From assembly GCA_021784595.1 (NCBI GenBank), contig JAJYHT010000091.1:1-64000 (forward strand): DNA of 64,000 nt, given 5' to 3'. A model generated the notes under the pieces. The model worked only from the letters and a program-made list of their open reading frames with translations, searched no databases and was not told the DNA's origin. Position numbers and translations under genes: made by a program. Every line of letters begins with the position of its first letter. The first letter of the stretch is position 1. The DNA is from Bacillota bacterium. GTDB taxonomy: Bacteria; Bacillota; Sulfobacillia; Sulfobacillales; Sulfobacillaceae. Below, piece by piece: positions 32,732 through 40,885 of this stretch.

Positions 32732-34337
32732 TGGGTGCGCCCCCCCATATTTGGCGTTCTCCGTCCGCCCAACTGGGATATTCTTCATGGGTCAAAAACC
32801 GTATGGCATATAATTCTGCCAATTTCGCCCAGCGCTCGCCCTGATCCTCCGCCATCTCGTACAGCAAGGCCACTTGAGTTGCATCCGCCACCATCTTAAG
32901 GTCGTGCTTGGCGTACCACTCTGCCTCTCTTCCCGACAAGGTCTCTAAATGGTGCAAGGCCTTCTCCATGGTAGTCTGGGCCTGACGGGCGCTAGCCGTG
33001 CCCACTCTTTCCAGCAGCGGCACCATCTCTTGGAGAAATCCCAGATGGGCTTTTTGACGTTTGACCGTCTCGAGAAAGTCCAAAGCCTGAATGTTGCTCG
33101 GCCCCTCCCAGATAGGTGTAATGAGGGCTTCCCGATGCCATCGCGCTACCCCATACTCCTCTAAAAATCCTAGTCCTCCGAACAATTCCATGCCCATGGC
33201 GGTCATCGCCGCGGCATGCTCGGCAGTTCGATTTTTGGCCACATGGGTAATAAACCGGGCCAAGTGGTAACGAGCTGTGTAAGGTGGCCGGTCAAGCCAG
33301 GCACCGTCGAATTTTTTCACTCCATAAAACGCCAGGGCCAGGCCTGCGGCTGACCGCACCGCGAGGTCGGTCAAATCCCGGCGAATCAGCGGATGATCTT
33401 GCAATATCTGGCCAAAACTCTTGCGGTGAGTGACCCGCGCCAGCACCTCCAAATGAGCTTTTTTGCCCGTGGCCATTGCCACCACGGCATTGGCCAATCG
33501 CGACACCGTCAAGTTTTCCAGTGTATAGTAAATGCCTTCCTCGGCCTTGCCAATTAAATAAGCCTCGCTGCGGTTCAGTTCCACTTCTCCCGAAGGCACC
33601 GCCCTGGTGGCACTTTTGTCCTTCAGTCGGCGCACATAGTAGTTCAATTCGCCGGCGCGATTAAGGCGCGGCAACAAGAACAGGGCCAGCCCTTTGGGCC
33701 CATCAGGCCTACCCACCGGCCGCGCCGTGGTAATCGCGTAGTCAGTCAGACCGGCACCGCTGGCGAAATACTTATCGCCGGTGAGAAGCCATACATCGTT
33801 CTCTGGGATGGCCACGGTTTGATTGGCCCCGAGATCACTCCCGCCTTGTGATTCGGTCATCCAAGTGGCGCCAAAGGCCTGGCCGCTCAAAAGGTCCTCT
33901 TTAATCCGCGCTGCACTGTGGATGGCATCCTGACCATATTTGTGCAGGGCATACACGGTTTGACCTGTAATGGTCAAGACGCACCCAAGTCCCGGGTCAC
34001 CCAACAGGTAAAGCAAAGCATAGTGATAGGGCCATCCTTGTCCTTCGTAGGGCGGCCTGGTTATCCAGGCTGTTTTTTTCAAAATTTGGGTTTCCGACGG
34101 ACTCAAACGGGCACGGTCCACTCGATTGCCGTCGAGATCATGCGCCACCAACACCGGTCTTGCGTCGTGGTCAATATGGTATACCGCTTCATAGACTTCT
34201 TGGCCCGCTAACGCGCCAAAATCCTTGAGGTCGGGCCAATAGGTTTCGTGTTCAGGCCAAAAATGGCGCAGTACGGCTTGCAATTCCGGATCAGCGTCAA
34301 AATGATTGGTGCCGTAGGCATAGGAAATCTGGTTCAT
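32724..34337 (-). CDS. acyl-CoA dehydrogenase, AidB-like
   Basis: A 537-residue flavoprotein, longer than the usual 380, as in the AidB/ACAD-like group. WMTESQGGSDLGAN (FAD and substrate loop), GDKYFASGAGLTDY, the helical C domain with RTAEHAAAM and MELFGGLGFLEEYGV, and TPIWEGPSNIQ near 420 where the catalytic base lies in this group. ATG 34337 overlaps the MerR stop as TGATG with AGGAGGG 6 bases before; an in-frame TTG at 34340 is less likely. It acts in the cytoplasm with the acyl-CoA ligase that follows. AidB proteins are also linked to DNA-alkylation stress, but the operon favours acid catabolism. Confidence 0.85.
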   Translation of the reverse strand: MNQISYAYGTNHFDADPELQAVLRHFWPEHETYWPDLKDFGALAGQEVYEAVYHIDHDARPVLVAHDLDGNRVDRARLSPSETQILKKTAWITRPPYEGQGWPYHYALLYLLGDPGLGCVLTITGQTVYALHKYGQDAIHSAARIKEDLLSGQAFGATWMTESQGGSDLGANQTVAIPENDVWLLTGDKYFASGAGLTDYAITTARPVGRPDGPKGLALFLLPRLNRAGELNYYVRRLKDKSATRAVPSGEVELNRSEAYLIGKAEEGIYYTLENLTVSRLANAVVAMATGKKAHLEVLARVTHRKSFGQILQDHPLIRRDLTDLAVRSAAGLALAFYGVKKFDGAWLDRPPYTARYHLARFITHVAKNRTAEHAAAMTAMGMELFGGLGFLEEYGVARWHREALITPIWEGPSNIQALDFLETVKRQKAHLGFLQEMVPLLERVGTASARQAQTTMEKALHHLETLSGREAEWYAKHDLKMVADATQVALLYEMAEDQGERWAKLAELYAIRFLTHEEYPSWADGERQIWGGAPNA

Positions 34338-34759
34338 CAAAGTCCCTCCTGGGTCAATATGATGTCGAGACGGTGTTGCATTTTAGCTCGCAGTTCCAGC
34401 AACTCCTGGATGGTCGTTTGCAGTTCGTCTACCTGTTCTTGCAGTTCCGCCAATTTGGCGTCGCCCCTTTTAATGACGTCTTGCAATTGGGTGACTTCGC
34501 TTGGGTCGGCGTCATAGAGGTCGAGCATGTCGTGAATTTCAGGCAGACTAAACCCGAGCCGGCGCCCGCGCAAAATCAATTGGAGTCGCACTCGGTCGCG
34601 TTCCCGATATAGGCGTTGGCTGCCGCGGCGCAAAGGTGCTAACATTCCGACATCTTCGTAGTGCCGCAATGTGCGTGCGGTAATGTCAAAGGCTGCGCTT
34701 AAGTCGTTGATGGTATACCACGTTTCGTGGTTTAGGCCTGGTTGCCCCTCCAATGCCAT
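34337..34759 (-). CDS. MerR-family regulator of the acyl-CoA operon
   Basis: A 140-residue regulator with an N-terminal MerR HTH (YTINDLSAAFDITARTLRHYEDVGML and the RLYRERDRVRLQLIL wing) and a long C-terminal coiled coil (about 85-135) without metal-binding Cys. Metal-free MerR proteins in front of acyl-CoA genes, such as the LiuR group, respond to acyl-CoA-type ligands. The annotated ATG lies only one base after GGGAGGA, so the TTG two codons further in may be the true start. A 12-bp palindrome is upstream. First gene of a coupled three-gene operon. Confidence 0.85.
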   Translation of the reverse strand: MALEGQPGLNHETWYTINDLSAAFDITARTLRHYEDVGMLAPLRRGSQRLYRERDRVRLQLILRGRRLGFSLPEIHDMLDLYDADPSEVTQLQDVIKRGDAKLAELQEQVDELQTTIQELLELRAKMQHRLDIILTQEGL

Positions 34760-34794
34760 CTCCTCCCTGTAGTGTGAATATAACGCAACTTTCC

Positions 34795-34806
34795 GTTTAC
34801 GTAAAC
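34795..34806. promoter_or_regulatory. 12-bp palindrome upstream of merR operon
   Basis: GTTTACGTAAAC, a perfect palindrome about 36 bases before the MerR start. Sites rich in TTTACGTAAA are known from regulators of acyl-CoA catabolism of the LiuR type, so it is a good candidate operator for self-regulation. Confidence 0.65.
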
Positions 34807-34826
34807 AGCGGTTTTTGCATGGTGAA

Positions 34827-34861
34827 CGTAGGCCCGGTCTCGAATAGCCGGAACCTACGTA
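34827..34861. terminator. imperfect hairpin after the P-type ATPase gene
   Basis: ACGTAGG pairs with CCTACGT and the interior CCGG/CCGG can extend it. It lies between the ATPase stop (34880) and the merR promoter on the same strand. No strong T run, so termination is only probable. Confidence 0.4.
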
Positions 34862-34879
34862 TTTGTCAGCGGAGGGGTC

Positions 34880-37573
34880 CTATTTAGAAGCCGAGGGAAG
34901 AATGCGGCGCATTGGACGCAAGAACAGTTCTCGTATTGCGGCGGCCAGTTGAATGAATCCAGATGCTAAAATTACCAAAGTCCAATCCGCCCAACCCAGT
35001 GGATCCGTCTTGAACAGTTCGGCCAAGCTCGGTACGTACACTATGCTTAACAACATGAAAATGGAGGACAATACCGCACCTACCACCCACCAGTTGGAAA
35101 ACAGCCCGACTTCTAAAAAGCTTTGCTCTTCCGTTCGCGCGTCAAAGACATGAAACAATTGGCTCATAATTAAAGTGGCTAAAGCCATCGTGCGCGCTTC
35201 CCGCAAGCCCATGCCCAATGGTCCCGTGGAGACCACAAACACCACTAGCGTACTGACGCCAATTAAAATACCCCGAAATCCAATTTTGAACCCCAATCCT
35301 CTAGCAAATATGCTCTCTTTAGGGTGTCGCGGTGGACGGTCCATGACTCCCGGAGCGGCGGGGTCCACCCCTAGCGCCATGGCTGGCAGGCCGTCGGTCA
35401 CCAGATTGACAAAGAGGATTTGAATGGGCAGCAATGGCAGCGGAAGACCCAAAAAAGCGGCTAAAAACATCACCAGCACTTCGCCTACATTGCACGATAA
35501 TAAATATCGGATGAATTTTCGGATGTTGTCATAAATGGCCCGACCTTCCCGAATGGCTCGAATAATGGTGGCAAAATTATCATCGGTCAAGATCATCGCG
35601 GAGGCTTCTTTGGTGACGTCGGTCCCGGTAATTCCCATCGCCACCCCGATGTCTGCTTCTTTTACCGCGGGTGCGTCGTTGACCCCATCGCCCGTCATGG
35701 CCACGACTTCCCCGCGGGCTTTCCAGGCACGCACCACCCGCAATTTGTGCGGCGGCGAGACTCTGGCGTATACCCGTATCTTCTCGACTCGCTGCACTAA
35801 TTCCTCATCTGTCAGGGCGTCTAATTCACGGCCGGTCAAGACCTCATCACCGGGCTCCATCATTCCCAACTCTTGGGCAATCGCTCGCGCCGTGTGCGGG
35901 TGGTCCCCCGTTATCATCACCGTACGCACTCCCGCCCTTCGCGCTTGACCGATAGCCTCGATGGCCTCGGGCCGAGGCGGATCCATCATTCCCATCAACC
36001 CTAAAAAGATCAGGCGATCTTCCCAATGAGCACTGCTCTCATGCTCTGAAATCGGCCGATAGGCCACAGCTAACACCCGCAAGGCTTGATCTGCCATTTG
36101 CTCATTCATCTGCGCTACTTCGTGGCGCGTCTTGGCATCTAGCACGATGACTTGGCCATGTTGCTGATACAAGCGGCACAAATTGAGCACCACGTCTGGA
36201 GCTCCTTTGACATAAACCAGCGACTGATTTTGACGGTTCTTGACTCCAACCGCCATACGTTGCCGTTCTGACTCAAATGGGAGTTCATCAAAGCGCTCGA
36301 AACGTGACTCAAGTTCAGAGGGCTTGATGCCCGATTCGACTCCGGCCCACAGCATGGCCAATTCGGTGGGGTCGCCTTGGCCGCTCAGCCCGTCGGTCTT
36401 GGCATCCTCGCTAGCCAAGACCGCATTGTTGCACAACGCGGCTCCCCAAACCAGGTGTTCAAAGTCGAGGCGACTGGTCTCGCTATGCTGTTTTGCTGAC
36501 AAAAAGCCATCCGCGTCCCGATGCCATCGCTCGCCCACCACATACATGTCGGTTACCATCATTCGATTGCGCGTCAAAGTCCCCGTCTTATCAGAACACA
36601 CCACGGTCGTACACCCTAGCGTCTCGACCGCGGGCAAACGACGTACTATGGCGTGGGCCCTAATCATCCGCTGTACGCCCAACGCCAGCGCAATGGTTAC
36701 GATGGCGGGCAGTCCCTCGGGAATGGCTGCCACCGCTAAACTAACCCCAGTTAAGAACATCTGGTAGAGGGGTTCGCCGCGAAACAGACCAGTAATCACC
36801 ACGACGGTTACAATCAACAGGGATAGTATCACCAGGACTTTACCCAGTTGCTCCAGTCGGCGCTGCAATGGGGTCTGATCTTCGACGGCTTCACGGATTA
36901 AATGTGCAATGGTGCCCATTTCCGTCTGCATCCCGGTGTCCACCACTATAGCTCGGCCCCTACCTCGGCTGACAGTGGTGCCCATGTACACCATATTGCG
37001 GCGGTCTCCCAAGGGAAGCTCGGGATCTCCCAGTTCTTGGCTTTGTTTTTTCACCGCCGAGGACTCGCCGGTTAAGGCCGCCTCCTCGCATTCCATGCCG
37101 CGCACTTCAATCAGGCGAGCGTCGGCCGGGATGAGGTCGCCCGGCTCCAAATCGATAAGGTCCCCGGGCACCAGCTCTTTGGCCGGAATCTCAACCAAAC
37201 GGCCTTGCCGGATCACTTTGGCCGATGGCGCAGTCATCGCCTTAAGGGTTTCCACGGATTTTTCAGCCCGAAATTCTTGTACAAATCCCAAAATGGCATT
37301 CATGATGACGATGGCCACAATGGTTATGGCATCTCCCACCTCGCCCAAGAGAAACGAGATAGCCGTAGCCGCTAGTAGTACCAGAACCATGAAATCTTTA
37401 AATTGCGCAAGGAAAATCGTCCATGCTGAAATCGTCTGGGCTTCTGCCAATGCGTTGTAGCCCACCTCTTCCAAGCGGCGGTCGGCCTCTCCCATGGCAA
37501 GTCCCCGCTGGGCGTCGGACCGGCACTGAATGACGACTTCGTCCGCCTTTAATGTATGCCACAAATTGGCCAC
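34880..37573 (-). CDS. Ca2+-type P-type ATPase (P2 family)
   Basis: An 897-residue membrane pump. N-terminal cation-ATPase domain, TGES (168-171) in the actuator, PEGLP (285-289) in M4 typical of Ca2+/Mn2+ pumps, phosphorylation site Asp328 in CSDKTGTLT, MTGDGVNDAPAVKEADIGVAMG hinge, and a full set of C-terminal membrane helices with NLVTDGLPAMALGVDP. Length and order match bacterial SERCA/PMR1-like pumps that export calcium or manganese. It stands alone, preceded by a 190-base gap to the sugar transport operon. Confidence 0.92.
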   Translation of the reverse strand: MANLWHTLKADEVVIQCRSDAQRGLAMGEADRRLEEVGYNALAEAQTISAWTIFLAQFKDFMVLVLLAATAISFLLGEVGDAITIVAIVIMNAILGFVQEFRAEKSVETLKAMTAPSAKVIRQGRLVEIPAKELVPGDLIDLEPGDLIPADARLIEVRGMECEEAALTGESSAVKKQSQELGDPELPLGDRRNMVYMGTTVSRGRGRAIVVDTGMQTEMGTIAHLIREAVEDQTPLQRRLEQLGKVLVILSLLIVTVVVITGLFRGEPLYQMFLTGVSLAVAAIPEGLPAIVTIALALGVQRMIRAHAIVRRLPAVETLGCTTVVCSDKTGTLTRNRMMVTDMYVVGERWHRDADGFLSAKQHSETSRLDFEHLVWGAALCNNAVLASEDAKTDGLSGQGDPTELAMLWAGVESGIKPSELESRFERFDELPFESERQRMAVGVKNRQNQSLVYVKGAPDVVLNLCRLYQQHGQVIVLDAKTRHEVAQMNEQMADQALRVLAVAYRPISEHESSAHWEDRLIFLGLMGMMDPPRPEAIEAIGQARRAGVRTVMITGDHPHTARAIAQELGMMEPGDEVLTGRELDALTDEELVQRVEKIRVYARVSPPHKLRVVRAWKARGEVVAMTGDGVNDAPAVKEADIGVAMGITGTDVTKEASAMILTDDNFATIIRAIREGRAIYDNIRKFIRYLLSCNVGEVLVMFLAAFLGLPLPLLPIQILFVNLVTDGLPAMALGVDPAAPGVMDRPPRHPKESIFARGLGFKIGFRGILIGVSTLVVFVVSTGPLGMGLREARTMALATLIMSQLFHVFDARTEEQSFLEVGLFSNWWVVGAVLSSIFMLLSIVYVPSLAELFKTDPLGWADWTLVILASGFIQLAAAIRELFLRPMRRILPSASK

Positions 37574-37765
37574 TTACGGATCCCTCCCAAGTCCATCCTC
37601 GTCCTATGGGTATGTCCCCATCCCGAGGGACAGAACTGGATAGCGCCCAGAGGCCCCGATCCAATCAGCGGGACAAAAGGAACCCGCACCGGGTACACTC
37701 ACAACCTCTTGTGCGGGCTGAGGGAATATGTTTGATGGGACAGGCGCCACCACCTGTCCCACGCT

Positions 37766-38605
37766 TTATTTGATGCCGGTCGACGCCACTCCTTGGATAA
37801 ACCACTTTTGAAAAAGCAGGTAGACCAGGGCAATCGGCAAGGTGGCGATGACGCCGGCCGCCATTAATAACGGCCAATTGACGAAATACTCCTGCTGAAA
37901 CATGACAATTCCTAGCGGCAGGGTCCATAAATGCGTGCGATTTGCCACCAAAAGAGGCAATAGAAAGTTGTTCCACGATGCTAAAAACATCATCAGCGCC
38001 AATGTAAGCATATTGGGTATCACCATCGGCAGTGAAATTTGAACGAACATCCGCAACCGTCCCGCCCCATCAATGGTCGCGGCATCTTCCATTTCCTGGG
38101 GTATAGTCAAGAAGGCTTGGCGCATCAAAAAAACCCCCATGGCGGAGACTGCCATAGGCAATATCATACCGGCATAGCTGTCCAGTAATCCCAAGGCGCG
38201 TAAAAGAATGTACACAGGCAGCATCACGGATTGAAAGGGCACCATCAACATCGACAGAATTCCGATGAACACGAAGTTCTTGCCTGGAAAGTTAATGCGC
38301 GCCAGAGCATATCCAGCCATCGAATCAAACACCAAATTGAGGACCGTGACAATGCTGGCGACCAAAAAGCTATTGCCAAACCACCGAGCGACGGGCACCA
38401 ATTTCCATATTGAGATAAAGTTCTGCACGTCCACAGGATGCGGCCACCACCGGGGAGGAAAAGCCAACGATTCCGATAACGGTTTCAGAGCCGTCGACAG
38501 ACTCCATAGAAACGGAACAAACATCGTCACGGCACCCAAGATCAAGATCGCCAGATATAGTCCATGGATCAGGTGACGGATCCATTGTGGTTGACTTGAG
38601 ATCAT
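37766..38605 (-). CDS. carbohydrate ABC transporter permease, MalG type
   Basis: A 279-residue inner-membrane permease with six segments and the EAA loop (EMEDAATIDGAGRLRMFVQISLPMVIP) that docks the ATPase. Last gene of the operon LacI-glycosidase fusion / binding protein / MalF-type / MalG-type. No ATPase gene is in the operon; a shared MsiK-like ATPase encoded elsewhere would be needed, as is common in Gram-positive bacteria. AAGGCAGGGA lies before the ATG. Confidence 0.9.
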   Translation of the reverse strand: MISSQPQWIRHLIHGLYLAILILGAVTMFVPFLWSLSTALKPLSESLAFPPRWWPHPVDVQNFISIWKLVPVARWFGNSFLVASIVTVLNLVFDSMAGYALARINFPGKNFVFIGILSMLMVPFQSVMLPVYILLRALGLLDSYAGMILPMAVSAMGVFLMRQAFLTIPQEMEDAATIDGAGRLRMFVQISLPMVIPNMLTLALMMFLASWNNFLLPLLVANRTHLWTLPLGIVMFQQEYFVNWPLLMAAGVIATLPIALVYLLFQKWFIQGVASTGIK

Positions 38606-38645
38606 AGTCGTCCCTGCCTTTCTTCAACGTGATTTCAGATCTGGC

Positions 38646-39587
38646 TCAATAATCGACGGTTTGTCCCAACCATCGATTGGCTGCTAGAGTGACTGCGAGT
38701 ATCAACATGAATAACAAGACGGTTGCCGCCGCTCCCAGTCCCACTTTTCCATAGGAGAAAATGAACTGATACACGAGCAGCACCAATGTGGTCGTGGAAT
38801 GAAGCGGTCCTCCCGTACCCTGGGACAAAATGAATGATTGATCAAACATTTGTAAGGTACCGATAATGCCCATTACCACCACGAAAAATGTGGTAGGCCT
38901 CAGTAAAGGCACGGTAATCCGGCTAAACATACGCCAGCTGCCCGCCCCATCAATCGCAGCAGCTTCATAGAGGCTCACTGGAATCGCTTGCAGTCCGGCC
39001 AGGAATACGACCGTAAAGTATCCCGCGGTGGTCCAAATATTCATCAGCATAATAGCTGAAAGGGCAAATGAAGGGTTCGACAACCAGTCTGGTCCATGGA
39101 TGCCAACCAACAGCAAAAAACTGTTCAACAGCCCAAATTTGTTATAAATCCACATAAAAATGATCGAAATCACGGCTGACGAACTAATCGCCGGAAAGAA
39201 AAAGGCGAGCCGAAAAAAACCTCGGGCGGGTAATTTTTGATTGAGAATGGCGGCGATGCCTAGTGCAATCAAGGTTTGCGTGGGCACTACCACAAACGCG
39301 AATACCACCGAGTTGCGCACTGCAATCCAGAACAAGGGCAATTCCAATAGCTGGGGATAATTGGACAATCCCACAAAGTGCATATGGTTGAGCAAGGACC
39401 ACGAAAAAAAGCTTAAATAGAACGCATAGAATGCGGGTCCTGCGGTAAACAAGGCCAGCAGAATAATCGTGGGCGCAGTAAATAAGTATCCTGTCACCCC
39501 GTTGCGGGACGCTTGAGCGCGTCCCGTCATCGAGGTTCCCAGGGCAAGTCCTTGGTTAGGTTTGTTAAATACCACCTTCACCATCAT
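38646..39587 (-). CDS. carbohydrate ABC transporter permease, MalF/UgpA type
   Basis: A 313-residue permease with six main membrane segments and the EAA loop SLYEAAAIDGAGSWRMFSRITVPLL. It pairs with the MalG-type gene that follows after 40 bases. The first 30 residues are hydrophilic; MTGRAQ at residue 20 could be an internal start, but AGGGGG before ATG 39587 supports the longer form. It transports an oligosaccharide, probably an alpha-glucan product given the fused glycosidase gene. Confidence 0.9.
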   Translation of the reverse strand: MMVKVVFNKPNQGLALGTSMTGRAQASRNGVTGYLFTAPTIILLALFTAGPAFYAFYLSFFSWSLLNHMHFVGLSNYPQLLELPLFWIAVRNSVVFAFVVVPTQTLIALGIAAILNQKLPARGFFRLAFFFPAISSSAVISIIFMWIYNKFGLLNSFLLLVGIHGPDWLSNPSFALSAIMLMNIWTTAGYFTVVFLAGLQAIPVSLYEAAAIDGAGSWRMFSRITVPLLRPTTFFVVVMGIIGTLQMFDQSFILSQGTGGPLHSTTTLVLLVYQFIFSYGKVGLGAAATVLLFMLILAVTLAANRWLGQTVDY

Positions 39588-39596
39588 TCCCCCTGG

Positions 39597-40865
39597 TTAT
39601 TGACCTAATAGCTGGGTCCCATCCTGTTGCATTACCTTTAGCGCCTGTCGCGCACTTTCCCGTCCGTCAATGACAAGAGTGGTTTGGTTCGTCATGGTGG
39701 TCGTCACATATTCCACAAAACCCGGTGGAAAGGTCCAAGCCTGACTTTGCGGCAAATCGGCGATCAATCCCTGCAACACTGGATGCTGAGCGTAATAAGG
39801 CAGGTTGATCAAGGATGGACGAACCGGCAGCGCAAGCCCTAAATTCATCCACTTGGTCATTCCCTGCTTGCTGGTTAAATACCGGATTAGAGTCCACGAC
39901 GCTTGGGGATGCAAAGAATCTTTGGTGATTCCATAGGCTACCGGGAAGGTTAAAGTTTCAGCGTTCACTGGGCCTTTAGGCATGGGCACGATCCCAAATT
40001 GAGTGTGGGGATAGGTTTGATTTAGGAATGGTACCAGCCAGTTGCCGGACACCACCATTCCCGCGTCACCCATTCCAAACGCTTGGCCGCCCCATTGCGC
40101 CCCAACCGTGGGTGGGGTGGTGGCGTAGTGATCGCGATAAAGGTTGACAAAAAACCGATATCCTTGAAGCGATGCGGGACTGGTCAGTGTCATCCGGGTC
40201 ATGGCAGCATTCATCACGCCGCCGCCCGATTCCAAAAGAAATTCTGCCCATCGCGGCTCCTGAACCGAGTTGATGAGCCCGTATTGGTGAAGGGCTGGTT
40301 TGGTCAACGCTTTGGCGTCGGCGGCCAACTCCGCCCACGTCGTGGGCGGCGCGGTGATCCCGGCTTTTTGGAACAACGTCTTATTGTAAAACAGCGCCAA
40401 AGGAGACTGATCTTTTGGAATGCCATAGATTTGTCCGTGTGAAGAAAACAAAGAGAGGGCACTGGAATAAAAGTCTTGAATCGGAAAATGTGAACTCTTG
40501 ATATAATGGTTAAGCGGGATTAAGTCCTTATTCGCGATAAACGTACTGGATTCCCCGCCATTGTTGACATAAATCACGTCAGGCGCGTCGCCGGCGACAA
40601 ATCGAGTTTTTAACAAGGCTTCGTAGTTGCCGGAAATGGGCCGATAATTTACGTGAATCTTGGGATAGGCTTTCTCAAAATATCCCAATTCCTTTGTCAT
40701 TAGTTGGGCTTCCACTGGTGAAGATGTCCATCCTGACAAAGTAATCGTCACAACGCCTGAACTGTTGTTACCTTGAGCGCTGGCTGCCCCACAGCCAGCG
40801 CTCAAGGTGGCGATGGCCAGCACCATGGCGCCTTTGCTCATCAATTTCCAATGTTTCGTGCGCAT
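39597..40865 (-). CDS. extracellular sugar-binding lipoprotein
   Basis: A 422-residue family-1 solute-binding protein with a lipoprotein signal (LSAGCG, Cys near residue 25). VTITLSGW...EAQLMTKELGYFEKAYP near the start, DAPDVIYVNNG in the middle, and the sugar-binding domain pattern throughout match CUT1 binding proteins for oligosaccharides. GGAGG lies upstream of the ATG. It gives ligand to the two permeases encoded next. Confidence 0.92.
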   Translation of the reverse strand: MRTKHWKLMSKGAMVLAIATLSAGCGAASAQGNNSSGVVTITLSGWTSSPVEAQLMTKELGYFEKAYPKIHVNYRPISGNYEALLKTRFVAGDAPDVIYVNNGGESSTFIANKDLIPLNHYIKSSHFPIQDFYSSALSLFSSHGQIYGIPKDQSPLALFYNKTLFQKAGITAPPTTWAELAADAKALTKPALHQYGLINSVQEPRWAEFLLESGGGVMNAAMTRMTLTSPASLQGYRFFVNLYRDHYATTPPTVGAQWGGQAFGMGDAGMVVSGNWLVPFLNQTYPHTQFGIVPMPKGPVNAETLTFPVAYGITKDSLHPQASWTLIRYLTSKQGMTKWMNLGLALPVRPSLINLPYYAQHPVLQGLIADLPQSQAWTFPPGFVEYVTTTMTNQTTLVIDGRESARQALKVMQQDGTQLLGQ

Positions 40866-40885
40866 CGTCTTTAAGCCTCCTTGAT

